64,000 nt of DNA from the NCBI RefSeq assembly GCF_001648475.1, contig NZ_LXSQ01000017.1:18675-82674 (forward strand). The letters run 5' to 3'. A program made the translations under genes and the position numbers. The notes under the pieces are model-generated. The model was not told where the DNA came from, ran no database searches, and saw only the letters and a list, made by a program, of their open reading frames with translations. The stretch's first letter is position 1; every line of letters starts with the position of its first letter. This document shows, piece by piece, positions 32,405 to 41,060 of this stretch. The DNA comes from Eikenella halliae. Lineage in GTDB: Bacteria > Pseudomonadota > Gammaproteobacteria > Burkholderiales > Neisseriaceae.

Positions 32405-34432
32405 CTAAAACCGCCATTCGGTGCTCACGCCGATGGCGCGGGGGCGTTGGTAGAGCGAGTCGTGGCGGTCGTTGGTGGACACGAAGATCGGGCGGCGGCT
32501 GTTGAACACGTTGTCGGCATACATCGATACGCGGCCGTGTTTGAAGTTGTAGGCGGCGTAGAGGTTGAGCTGGCCGTAGCGCTTGATGCGCCCGACTTCG
32601 GCGTTGTTGGCGGCGGAGTAGTAGCCGCCGCTGAAGCGGGCGTCGCCGCCGGCCTCCCAGCCGGAGGGGTGCTTCCAGGCCACGCCCAAGGTGGCGGTGT
32701 AGCGCGGGGCACGGCCTAAGCGGTTGCCTTCGATGCCGCTGCCGGGATAGCGGCGGATGTCGGTGTGCAGAAGGCCGAGCCCGGCGGTGAGGCGCAGGCT
32801 GTCGAGCGCCTGCCAGCCGGCCTGAATTTCCGCACCGTAGGTTTGCACGCTGTTGGCGTTGCGGATCACCACGGAGTTGGGTCCGAGGTAGAAGGGGAGC
32901 TGCATGTCTTTGTAGCGGTTGGCAAAAAGGTTGCCGCTCAGCTCGATCCGCCGGTCGGGCGTGCGCCAGCGGGTGTAGAGCTCGATGTTGTTGATGTATT
33001 CGGGCTGGTAGGTGTAGGTGAGCACGGGGCGGCCGAAGGTGATGCCTGCGCCGCCTGGGTTGTAGCCGCGCGCGAGTTTGAGGCCGACGGTGAAGTGTTC
33101 GCCCGGGCGGTAGGAAAGGTCGATTTTGGGCAGGAATACGGTTTGGCCTTTGTCCAAATCCAGGTGCAGGCTGGCACCGCCACCGTGGCGTTGGTGCTCT
33201 TCGCGCTCAAGGCGGCCGGCAAGGGTGAGGTTCCATTGCGGGGCGAACTGCCAATCGGCTTCGGCAAAGGCGGCATACACGCGGTTGGCGTCGCTGAACT
33301 TGTTGCGCCCGCCCACGCTGCGGATGTCTACGGTTTCGTCTTGGCTGCTGCGGAAGAAATACAGCCCGGCCAGGCCTTTCACGCTGCCGCCTTCGGGGCG
33401 GTAGTGCAATACGGGCTCCCACTGCACTTCATGGCCGCGCAGGGTGGCGGGCACACCTTGCGGGTGTACGGACATGGGCAGGTGGATGCGGTCGTTGTCG
33501 TAACGGGCGTACACCAGCTTGTTTTCGAGCTTGAAGCTGTCGCTAACCTGCCAGGAAACGTCCCAAATGCCGGAGCGGGAGCCGGTTTCAAATACGGGCT
33601 TCTGCGGCAGGAAACGGGCACTGGCGGTGTTGCCCATGATTTCGTTTTGCGGGGCGCGCGATTTGATGTAGTTGAAGGTGAGGCGGCTGAGGAAGTTGGG
33701 ATAGGCCTCGGGCGTGAAGAGCAACTTGAAGCGGATATTGGTGTTTTCCACGCGGCGCGGGTTGCCTGCGGGGTCGTAATGCACGAAGGGCTCGTAACTT
33801 TCGCGCTGCTGGCGCTCGGCGCTCAGGCGGAAGGCGAGGTTGTTTTTCACAATCGGGCCGGATACCATCAGCGCGCCGTTGCGGGTTTTCTGGTTGCCCA
33901 CGCCCAAGCGCACCGCGCCTTCCCATTCCTGAGTCGGGTCGTTGGAACGCATCACGATGGCACCGGCCACGGCGTTCTGCCCGCGCACCAGGCTCTGCGG
34001 CCCGCGCAGGACTTCGACCTGCCGCATATCCCACAGCGATTGCGTGCCGAAGGCGTATTCGTTGTAAGTGGCGGAGCGGCCGTCTATCGACAAATTCAAA
34101 CGCGGCCGCGTACCGGCGAAGAAGGCCACCGCGCCCACCGCCGGGCCGGAACCGTCCACGCCGCGCACGGTGGGCAAATCGTTGCCGCTGCCCAAATCCA
34201 CGGTATTGACGGTTTGTTTGAGCAGGTCGGTGGCGGAAAGCTTGTGGCCGCTGCGGTCGATATCCGGCGCGGTGAACACATTGTGCGACGTGCCGGTTTG
34301 GAACACGGTGCGGCTGCCGCGCTCGCCGGTCACCACAATATCGGGCAGTTGCGCGGCGGCATCGGTTTCTTCAGCGTGGGCGAAATACGGGGCGGCGGCC
34401 AGCAGGGCAAGCAGGCAGGCATTGAGTTTCAC
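32405..34432 (-). CDS. TonB-dependent outer-membrane receptor
   Basis: A 675-residue receptor for ferric siderophore or a similar ligand. Signal peptide (1-20, cut after AHA), a TonB-box-like PDIVVTGERG (about 30), plug domain with TVRGVDGSGP and VEVLRGPQSLVRGQNAVAGAIV (about 138-160), and a 22-strand-type barrel ending in EWRF, the C-terminal Phe needed for assembly. The barrel GYNPGGAGITFGRP and YNFKHGRVSMYADNVFN motifs match catecholate/hydroxamate receptors. Divergent from a TetR gene with a palindromic operator between; no Fur box is clear. Substrate not identifiable. Confidence 0.9.
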   Translation of the reverse strand: MKLNACLLALLAAAPYFAHAEETDAAAQLPDIVVTGERGSRTVFQTGTSHNVFTAPDIDRSGHKLSATDLLKQTVNTVDLGSGNDLPTVRGVDGSGPAVGAVAFFAGTRPRLNLSIDGRSATYNEYAFGTQSLWDMRQVEVLRGPQSLVRGQNAVAGAIVMRSNDPTQEWEGAVRLGVGNQKTRNGALMVSGPIVKNNLAFRLSAERQQRESYEPFVHYDPAGNPRRVENTNIRFKLLFTPEAYPNFLSRLTFNYIKSRAPQNEIMGNTASARFLPQKPVFETGSRSGIWDVSWQVSDSFKLENKLVYARYDNDRIHLPMSVHPQGVPATLRGHEVQWEPVLHYRPEGGSVKGLAGLYFFRSSQDETVDIRSVGGRNKFSDANRVYAAFAEADWQFAPQWNLTLAGRLEREEHQRHGGGASLHLDLDKGQTVFLPKIDLSYRPGEHFTVGLKLARGYNPGGAGITFGRPVLTYTYQPEYINNIELYTRWRTPDRRIELSGNLFANRYKDMQLPFYLGPNSVVIRNANSVQTYGAEIQAGWQALDSLRLTAGLGLLHTDIRRYPGSGIEGNRLGRAPRYTATLGVAWKHPSGWEAGGDARFSGGYYSAANNAEVGRIKRYGQLNLYAAYNFKHGRVSMYADNVFNSRRPIFVSTNDRHDSLYQRPRAIGVSTEWRF

Positions 34433-34476
34433 TGCGGTTTTCTCCTTTGTTGGTTCGGCTCGGCGAGCGCAATAAA

Positions 34477-34516
34477 AATTTACAGATTTACATTAAACAT
34501 ACATATACTGTAAATT
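34477..34516. promoter_or_regulatory. Candidate operator between TonB receptor and TetR gene
   Basis: A 9-bp perfect inverted repeat, AATTTACAG (34477-34485) and CTGTAAATT (34508-34516), spaced by 22 AT-rich bases in the divergent spacer. The position suits autoregulation by the TetR protein and control of the receptor. Confidence 0.5.
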
Positions 34517-34582
34517 ATAGAAAGCAACAAAAGATAATGCAAGCGATTATCGAATGCTTGCCAATAAGAAAGGGATTCCCAC

Positions 34583-35170
34583 ATGCCCCACAGCAAAAAA
34601 CGGCAGGCACTGCGCGAAGCAGCGAAAAACCTGTTTTACACCCAAGGCTTTGCCGCCGTTTCCGTAGAAGCCATTTGCACCGCCGCCCACACCAGCCGCG
34701 TAACCTTCTACAAATACTACTCCGGCAAAAACGCACTGGTGCAGGAACTGTTTGCCGAACAGAAAGAACAGGTACGCAACCGGCTCGAAGGCCTGCTGGC
34801 ACAGCAATGCAGCCTGGAAGAAGCCGCTGCCGCCCTATTCGCCATCCAACGCGAATCCATGGCCGAACTCTATTCCGCGCCCGTACTCGACGACATCGCC
34901 AACGTGGCCGATTTGGAGCTGGAACGCTTCTTTCACAGCATGGAAGAAGAGAAATATCAGTTTATGCGCAGCTTTTTTCACACCCTGCAACAGCGCAAAC
35001 TCATCCACCACAGCCTGCCGCCCGAACTCATCGACCTATTCATCCGCCAAATGGACAGCCTCATGCGCCACCCCGGCCTCGCCGAACTCTACGCCCCCGC
35101 CCCGCAACGCCTGCCGCAGGATATATTGCAACTCCTGCTCTACGGCCTCACCAGCCGGGAAGCAGAATAA
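34583..35170 (+). CDS. TetR-family regulator, probable regulator of the TonB receptor
   Basis: A 195-residue protein. The N-terminal helix-turn-helix (about 8-55) shows REAAKNLFYTQGFAAVSVEAICTAAHTSRVTFYKYYSGKNALV, split by normal TetR spacing with the F-Y-K-Y-Y motif; the rest is an all-helical ligand domain ending in LLYGLTS. It is transcribed away from the receptor gene. The ligand is unknown. Confidence 0.88.
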   Translation: MPHSKKRQALREAAKNLFYTQGFAAVSVEAICTAAHTSRVTFYKYYSGKNALVQELFAEQKEQVRNRLEGLLAQQCSLEEAAAALFAIQRESMAELYSAPVLDDIANVADLELERFFHSMEEEKYQFMRSFFHTLQQRKLIHHSLPPELIDLFIRQMDSLMRHPGLAELYAPAPQRLPQDILQLLLYGLTSREAE

Positions 35171-35188
35171 GGCCGTCCTGCTAAACAA

Positions 35189-35218
35189 AAGGCTACCTGA
35201 AATTTTCAGGTAGCCTTT
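35189..35218. terminator. Bidirectional DUS terminator between two tetR genes
   Basis: DUS at 35192 and 35205 face each other with flanking A and T runs, between convergent TetR genes. Confidence 0.8.
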
Positions 35219-35262
35219 GACGTTACGGTGGGCAAGCATCAAACCCAATATTTCGTTCCGCC

Positions 35263-35838
35263 TCACGGCAGCAGCAGCCGGCTCATTTCCGTCCAGGCTT
35301 GGCGGACTTCGGGCAGGTGCAGCGGCAGGTCGCGGCTGAAGAAGTAGCTCATGCTGCCGAGAATGAGGGTGGCGAGCATATCGGCCTGGTAGTCCCAATC
35401 TTTGCCGGGGTCGGCGTTGGGCAGGGTGTGGGCAAAGCGGAGGAATTGCTGTTTAATCAGTTTGTGCATATCGCGATAGAGGTGGTGGCGGCGGGTGTCC
35501 ACTTTCCACAGGGCGAGGATGAGGCGGCGGCGGCTGTGTATCCAGTCGGAGGCTTCGGGCATCATGTTGAGGAACACATCAAAACTGCCGGCCTGGAAGC
35601 GGGTGATAATGTATCGGCCGTATTCGGCTTTGAAGTCGGCAATCATCTTGCCGGCCAGGTCGCTTTTGCCGGAGTAGTATTTGTAGAAGGTGGAACGGTT
35701 TACCGGGGCGCGTTCGAGGATATCCTGCACGGCGATTTGGGCGAAGGGTTTTTCGTGCAGCAAATCCACAAAGGCTTCGCGGATGGCGCGGTGGGTTTTG
35801 ATGATGCGGGGATCGGTATAAGTTTCGTTTTCGCTCAT
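35263..35838 (-). CDS. TetR-family regulator divergent from the export operon
   Basis: A 191-residue protein with a TetR DNA-binding domain (about 12-58; IREAFVDLLHEKPFAQIAVQDI, then RAPVNRSTFYKYYSGKSDL) and a C-terminal domain of the TetR_C type with RRRLILALWKVDTRRHHLYRDM. It is divergent from the HlyD-type gene at 36012, so it probably represses the YhiI-RbbA-YhhJ system. The 170-base spacer is AT-rich; ATACGCGGAATT lies within, but no strong palindrome was found. Confidence 0.88.
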   Translation of the reverse strand: MSENETYTDPRIIKTHRAIREAFVDLLHEKPFAQIAVQDILERAPVNRSTFYKYYSGKSDLAGKMIADFKAEYGRYIITRFQAGSFDVFLNMMPEASDWIHSRRRLILALWKVDTRRHHLYRDMHKLIKQQFLRFAHTLPNADPGKDWDYQADMLATLILGSMSYFFSRDLPLHLPEVRQAWTEMSRLLLP

Positions 35839-36011
35839 GTTTGCTCTTTCGCTTCAGGTAGCATCTGGAGCATTTTGCGTTTATCTGTGCGCTTAAGCAA
35901 CTTTTTTACTAATTTCGTATGCTTAATGATACGCGGAATTGCTTTTTAATGGTATGCAGCTCTGTATTGGAGACTTACACTCAAATCATTCTTATTGCCG
36001 AGGTATTCTTG

Positions 36012-36995
36012 ATGAAACGCCTACCCAAATCTCTGCTTTTCCTGCTGTCGCTTGCTGCACTTGTCGGCATCGGCTTTTTTGCATTCCGCCAATATGCCGC
36101 GCCCGATCCGTTGGCGGGCATCGCGCATGCCAACGGGCGGCTGGAGTTTGCCCGCATGGATGTGGCCAGCCTGTATGCCGGGCGGGTGGAAGAAATAACG
36201 GTGAGCGAAGGACAGTTTGTGGAAGCGGGCACGGTGTTGGCGCGGATTTCTTCGCAAACCGCCGAGGCGCAGCTTTCTGAAGCGCAGGCGGGCAAGACGC
36301 AACTGGAGCAGACGGTGCGCCGCGCACAGGCGCAAATCGAGGCGCAACGCCAGCAGCTGCGAACCGCGCAGATGGAGGCAGACAACGCCCGCCAGCTGTT
36401 CCGCGACAATTTAATCTCGCAGGCCGAACTCAACACCCGCTTGGCACAGCGCGATGCGGCGCGGGCGGCGGTGCAGGCGGCAGAAGCGGCGCGCAACGAG
36501 GCGCAGGCCGGCGTGGGGCAGGCGCGGGCGAAAATGGCGCAGGTGTCTTCCGTTATCGGCGATTTGTCGGTGCGCGCACCGCAGGCCGGGCGGGTGGAAT
36601 ACCGGCTGGCCGAGCCGGGCAACGTGCTGCCCGCCGGCGGCAAGGTGGTGAGCCTGTTGAACCTGAACGACGCAAGCATCAGCCTGTTCCTGCCCGCGCC
36701 CACGGTAAACCAAATCCCGCTGGGCAGCGAGGCACGGATTAAGATGGACGGGCTGGATGCGGTGTTCCCCGCCAAAGTTACCTATATCGCCTCAGAGGCG
36801 CAATTCACGCCCAAATTTGTGGAAACCGCCGAAGAGCGCACCAAGCTGATGTTTCGGGTGAAACTGCAGATTCCTGCCGACGTGGCGGCCAAATACCAGG
36901 GCTACCTGAAAGGCGGCATGACGGCCACCGGCTTCGTGCGCACCGACTCCAAGCTCGCCTGGCCGGCCGATTTGCAAACCCGCCTGCCGCAGTAG
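36012..36995 (+). CDS. HlyD/YhiI-type periplasmic adaptor
   Basis: A 327-residue membrane-fusion protein: an N-terminal membrane anchor (8-26), a beta-barrel/lipoyl half ANGRLEFARMDVASLYAGRVEEITVSEGQFVEAGTVLARI (broken over about 38-80), a long coiled-coil hairpin (about 85-185) and the returning lipoyl strand (SVRAPQAGRVEYRLAEPGNVLPAGG type). It links an inner-membrane ABC exporter to the outer-membrane factor. ATG 36012 is chosen with GAGG eight bases upstream, though the frame opens at 35919. A DUS is in frame near the end (QGYLKGG). It lies nine bases before the ABC gene. Confidence 0.9.
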   Translation: MKRLPKSLLFLLSLAALVGIGFFAFRQYAAPDPLAGIAHANGRLEFARMDVASLYAGRVEEITVSEGQFVEAGTVLARISSQTAEAQLSEAQAGKTQLEQTVRRAQAQIEAQRQQLRTAQMEADNARQLFRDNLISQAELNTRLAQRDAARAAVQAAEAARNEAQAGVGQARAKMAQVSSVIGDLSVRAPQAGRVEYRLAEPGNVLPAGGKVVSLLNLNDASISLFLPAPTVNQIPLGSEARIKMDGLDAVFPAKVTYIASEAQFTPKFVETAEERTKLMFRVKLQIPADVAAKYQGYLKGGMTATGFVRTDSKLAWPADLQTRLPQ

Positions 36996-37004
36996 GATGC
37001 AGCC

Positions 37005-39788
37005 ATGCCGAACGCCATCGAAATCAGCCAACTCTCGCACGCCTACGGCAAAGTGCAGGCCTTGCGCGACGTGTCGATCGCCATCGGGCGCGGCGCCACC
37101 GTCGGCTTGATCGGCCCCGACGGCGTGGGCAAATCCACCCTGCTCTCGCTGATTGCCGGCGTGCGCATGCTCCAAAGCGGTGAAGTGCGCGTGCTCGGGC
37201 ACAATGTGGCGCACAAGGCCGAACGCGAAGCGCTGCTGCCGCGCATTGCCTTTATGCCGCAGGGCCTGGGCAAAAACCTCTACCCCACGCTTTCCGTGTA
37301 TGAAAACATCGATTTCCACGCCCGCCTGTTCGGCCTGAACAAACACCAGCGCAAGCAGCACATCGAGCGCCTGATGCTCTCCACCGGCCTGGCGCCCTTT
37401 GCCGGCCGCGCCGCCGGCAAGCTCTCCGGCGGCATGAAGCAGAAACTCAGCCTGTGCTGCGCCCTGGTGCACAACCCCGACCTGCTGATTCTGGACGAAC
37501 CCACCACCGGCGTCGACCCGCTTTCCCGCCGCCAATTCTGGACACTGGTGCGCGAGCTGCGCGCCGAAAATCCCGGCATGACCGTGCTGGTGGCCACCGC
37601 CTACATCGACGAAGCCGAACAGTTCGAGCAGCTGCTGGCCATGGACGACGGCCGAATCCTCGCCCACGGCCGCACGCAGGAAATCCTCGCGCAAAGCGGC
37701 TGCGCCACGCTGGAGCAGGCCTATATCAAAATGCTGCCCGAAGGCAAGCAAACCCATTGGGACGACTCCCGACTGCCGCCCTTCATCCCCGACGATTCCC
37801 TGCCGCCCGCAATGGAAGCGCACAACCTCAGCAAACGCTTCGGCAATTTCACGGCGGTAAACCACGTGAGCTTCCGCATCCGCCAAGGCGAAATTTTCGG
37901 CTTCCTCGGCTCCAACGGCTGCGGCAAAAGCACCACCATGAAAATGCTCACCGGCCTCTTGGACGCCAGCGAAGGTGACGCCACGCTCTTGGGCGAACCA
38001 ATCGACGCAGGCAGCACCGCCGTGCGCCAACGCGTGGGCTATATGTCGCAGGCGTTTTCGCTGTATGAAGAACTGAGCGTGCGGCAAAACCTGGTGCTGC
38101 ACGCAAGGCTGTACCGGCTGGGCGAAAAGAGCAACGCCGCCATCGAAGCCGTGTTGCAACAATTCGAACTGGCCGACCTGGCCGACGCCACCCCCGCCGC
38201 CCTGCCCTTGGGCGTGCGCCAACGCCTGCAACTGGCCGCCGCCTGCCTGCACCGCCCGCAGGTGCTGATTTTGGACGAGCCCACCTCCGGCGTAGACCCC
38301 GCCGCGCGCGATATGTTTTGGCAATACCTGTTCCGCATGGCGCGGGAAGAGCGCGTAACCATTTTCGTCTCCACCCACTTCATGAACGAAGCCGCCCGCT
38401 GCGACCGCATCTCGCTGATGCACCGTGGGCGCGTGCTGGCCGTGGGCGAACCGGAGAAACTGCGCCGCCGCCAACACGCCGATACGCTGGAAGAATCGTT
38501 TATCCGCTATTTGGAGCAAGACGAAGCCGCCGAAGCGGCAGAAAGGCTACCTGAAAGCGCACAAAGTGAGCTTTCACAAAGCAAAAACTCTGTTACAGAA
38601 TCTGCCCAAGACAGGCTACCTGAAACCGAAAGGCTACCTGAAAACCATGCCGCCCCATCCAGCCTGCTCTATTGGCTTTCCGCCGTATTTACCTTCGCCC
38701 GCCGCGAAGGCAAAGAACTGCTGCGCGACCGCATCCGCCTGATGTTTGCCCTGCTGGGCCCCTTGGTGTATCTGATTTCAGGCAGCCTCGGCGTGTCGTT
38801 TGACGTAAACGAAATGGACTTCGCCGTGCTCGACCAAGACCAAAGCCGCTACAGCCGCGAGCTGACGCAGGAGTTCGACGGCTCGTCCTACTTCCGCCAG
38901 CGCGCCAGCCTCGCCGCCCGCAGCGACATCAACGCTGTGCTCACCAACGGCAGCGCGCGTATGGTGATTGAAATCCCGCCCGGCTTCGGCAAAGACCTCA
39001 CCCTAGGCCGCCGCCCGCAGCTGGCTTTCTATTTCGACGGCTCGTGGCCGTTTGTGGGCGAAAACCTCCACGGCTATGCCCAAGGCATCCTCAACCGCTA
39101 TATGGCCGAGCTCTACCGCGAACGCGGCATCCGCATCAACACCGGCGGCGGCCTGCAAACCCGCTTCATCTACAACCCCACCTTCAAAAGCATCAACGCG
39201 CTCACGCCGGGCTTTTTAATGCTTTCGCTGATGATGATTCCCGCCATGCTCACCGCCCTGTCCGTGGTGCGCGAAAAAGAAATCGGCTCCATCATGAACC
39301 TCTACAGTTCGCCCGCCTCCACCTTCCAATACCTTTTCGGCAAGCAGCTGCCCTATGTGCTGCTCTCGTTCTTGAGCTACCTGATCCTGCTCGGCGTGGT
39401 GGTGTTCGGGCTGGGCGTGCCGCTGAAAGGCTCGTTTATCGCGCTCACGGCCGGCGTGCTATGCTTCGTGTTCGCCTCCACCGGCTTCGGGCTGTTGGTG
39501 TCTACCTTCGTGCGCAGCCAGGTGGCGGCCATTTTCGCAGCGGCCATTCTGGCCATGATTCCCGCTCTGAATTTTTCCGGCATGCTCTATCCCGCCGCCA
39601 CACTCAGCGGCGCCGGCAAGTGGATCGGCATCTTCAGCCCCACCAGCTGGTTTCAAACCATCAGCCTGGGCGTTATCACCAAAGGCCTGGGCTGGCGCGA
39701 CGTGGACACGCTGTGCGGCACGCTGTTGCTGTTTTTCGCCGCCTATTGGCTCGCTGCCGGGCTGCTTTTGAAAAAGCAGGAGAAATGA
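37005..39788 (+). CDS. RbbA/YhiH-type ABC protein: two ATPases fused to a permease
   Basis: A 927-residue fusion. ATPase 1 (about 1-235: Walker A GPDGVGKST, signature LSGGMKQKLSL, Walker B LLILDEPTTGVD), ATPase 2 (about 265-500: GSNGCGKST, LPLGVRQRLQL in place of LSGG, VLILDEPTSGVD), and an ABC-2 permease (about 555-927) with six hydrophobic segments and a large periplasmic loop. The order matches E. coli RbbA, encoded between yhiI and yhhJ as here. The linker at about 510-550 holds three in-frame uptake sequences (RLPES, RLPET, RLPEN). The second signature motif is degenerate, so the ATPases may be unequal. Confidence 0.9.
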   Translation: MPNAIEISQLSHAYGKVQALRDVSIAIGRGATVGLIGPDGVGKSTLLSLIAGVRMLQSGEVRVLGHNVAHKAEREALLPRIAFMPQGLGKNLYPTLSVYENIDFHARLFGLNKHQRKQHIERLMLSTGLAPFAGRAAGKLSGGMKQKLSLCCALVHNPDLLILDEPTTGVDPLSRRQFWTLVRELRAENPGMTVLVATAYIDEAEQFEQLLAMDDGRILAHGRTQEILAQSGCATLEQAYIKMLPEGKQTHWDDSRLPPFIPDDSLPPAMEAHNLSKRFGNFTAVNHVSFRIRQGEIFGFLGSNGCGKSTTMKMLTGLLDASEGDATLLGEPIDAGSTAVRQRVGYMSQAFSLYEELSVRQNLVLHARLYRLGEKSNAAIEAVLQQFELADLADATPAALPLGVRQRLQLAAACLHRPQVLILDEPTSGVDPAARDMFWQYLFRMAREERVTIFVSTHFMNEAARCDRISLMHRGRVLAVGEPEKLRRRQHADTLEESFIRYLEQDEAAEAAERLPESAQSELSQSKNSVTESAQDRLPETERLPENHAAPSSLLYWLSAVFTFARREGKELLRDRIRLMFALLGPLVYLISGSLGVSFDVNEMDFAVLDQDQSRYSRELTQEFDGSSYFRQRASLAARSDINAVLTNGSARMVIEIPPGFGKDLTLGRRPQLAFYFDGSWPFVGENLHGYAQGILNRYMAELYRERGIRINTGGGLQTRFIYNPTFKSINALTPGFLMLSLMMIPAMLTALSVVREKEIGSIMNLYSSPASTFQYLFGKQLPYVLLSFLSYLILLGVVVFGLGVPLKGSFIALTAGVLCFVFASTGFGLLVSTFVRSQVAAIFAAAILAMIPALNFSGMLYPAATLSGAGKWIGIFSPTSWFQTISLGVITKGLGWRDVDTLCGTLLLFFAAYWLAAGLLLKKQEK

Positions 39789-39789
39789 T

Positions 39790-40911
39790 ATGCGCCAATG
39801 GATAAGCAACGTTTGGTATCTGGGCGGCAAGGAAATCCGCAGCTTCTTCACCGATTACGCGCTGTTTGCGCTGTTAGTGTTCATGTTTACCTTTTCCGTG
39901 TATTCCGTGTCGCAAAACGTCACCACCGAAGTGAAAAACGCCGCGCTGGCCGTCTACGACCAAGACCGCAGCGCGCTCACCTACCGCATCCGCGATGCCA
40001 TGATCGCCCCGCAGTTCAAACAGGTAGACGACATTGACGGCAGCCGCATCGACCGCGCCATGGATTTGGGCGAATACAGCTTTGTGCTGGTTATCCCGCC
40101 CAACTACACCGCCAACCTTCTGGCCGGCAAACGCCCCGAGCTGCAATTATTGGTGGACGCCACCGCCATGTCGCAGGCCGGCGTGGGCTCGGTGTACATC
40201 GGCCAAATCGTAAACCGCGAAACGGCGGCCTATCTGGGGCGGCACGGCAACGCCACGCCCTTCGAGCCGGTGGTGAACGTGCTGTTCAACGAAAACCTGC
40301 GCAGCGAATGGTTTATGCCGCTCAACCAGCTGGTGGGCAACGCCACCCTGCTCACCATCCTGCTGGTGGGCGCGGCCGTGATCCGCGAGCGCGAACATGG
40401 CACGATTGAGCATTTGCTGGTGATGCCGGTGGATGCGAACGAAATCGTGATGGCCAAAATTCTGGCCAACGGCCTGATTATACTGGTTTCCTCCCTGCTC
40501 TCGCTGCTGTTGGTGGTGCACCGCGCCGTGGGCGTGCCGATTAACGGCTCGTTGGCGCTGTTCGTGTTCTGCGAGGCCGTGTATCTGTTTGCCATGGCCG
40601 GGCTCGGCGTGCTGCTCGCCACCCAGGCGCCCACCATGCCGCAGTTCAGCCTGCTGTGCATCATCGTATATATCGCCGTGTTCCTGCTCTCCGGCAGCAC
40701 CTCGCCCATCGAAAACCTGCCGCCCTGGCTGCGCAGCCTTTCCGAGCTCTCGCCGATGACCCAATTCACCGCCCTCTCCAAAGACATCGTCTTCCGGGGC
40801 GCCGGCTGGAGCGTGATCCGCCACCGCGTGGCCATCACCGCCGTGTCCGGCATTCTCTTCACCGCCATCGCCGTGATCCGCTTCCGCCGGATGCTGGCAC
40901 AGCAGAATTAA
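39790..40911 (+). CDS. ABC-2 permease (YhhJ-type)
   Basis: A 373-residue inner-membrane permease: first helix at about 22-42, a large periplasmic domain (about 45-170), then five hydrophobic segments, with the ABC-2 motif REREHGTIEHLLVMPV (about 202-217) and STSPIENLPPWLR (about 300). It starts one base after the RbbA-type stop, so it is coupled. It likely pairs with the permease half of the fusion protein. DUS pairs at 40917-40952 and 40999-41036 follow. Confidence 0.9.
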   Translation: MRQWISNVWYLGGKEIRSFFTDYALFALLVFMFTFSVYSVSQNVTTEVKNAALAVYDQDRSALTYRIRDAMIAPQFKQVDDIDGSRIDRAMDLGEYSFVLVIPPNYTANLLAGKRPELQLLVDATAMSQAGVGSVYIGQIVNRETAAYLGRHGNATPFEPVVNVLFNENLRSEWFMPLNQLVGNATLLTILLVGAAVIREREHGTIEHLLVMPVDANEIVMAKILANGLIILVSSLLSLLLVVHRAVGVPINGSLALFVFCEAVYLFAMAGLGVLLATQAPTMPQFSLLCIIVYIAVFLLSGSTSPIENLPPWLRSLSELSPMTQFTALSKDIVFRGAGWSVIRHRVAITAVSGILFTAIAVIRFRRMLAQQN

Positions 40912-41060
40912 AAGAGGCTACCTGAAAAAAGAAGACGGGTTTTCAGGTAGCCCAAACGGTAGACTGCCCAAGAATCATGCCCGCCACCTAGCCGAAAGGC
41001 TACCTGAAAAACCACCCGTACATTTTCAGGTAGCCCCTATCCAAGGAAAAGGAAACCGCC

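Noticed and set aside
34433..34582. Fur box upstream of the TonB receptor
   Set aside because: The AT-rich spacer contains no convincing 19-base Fur dyad; the clear symmetry is the AATTTACAG palindrome instead.
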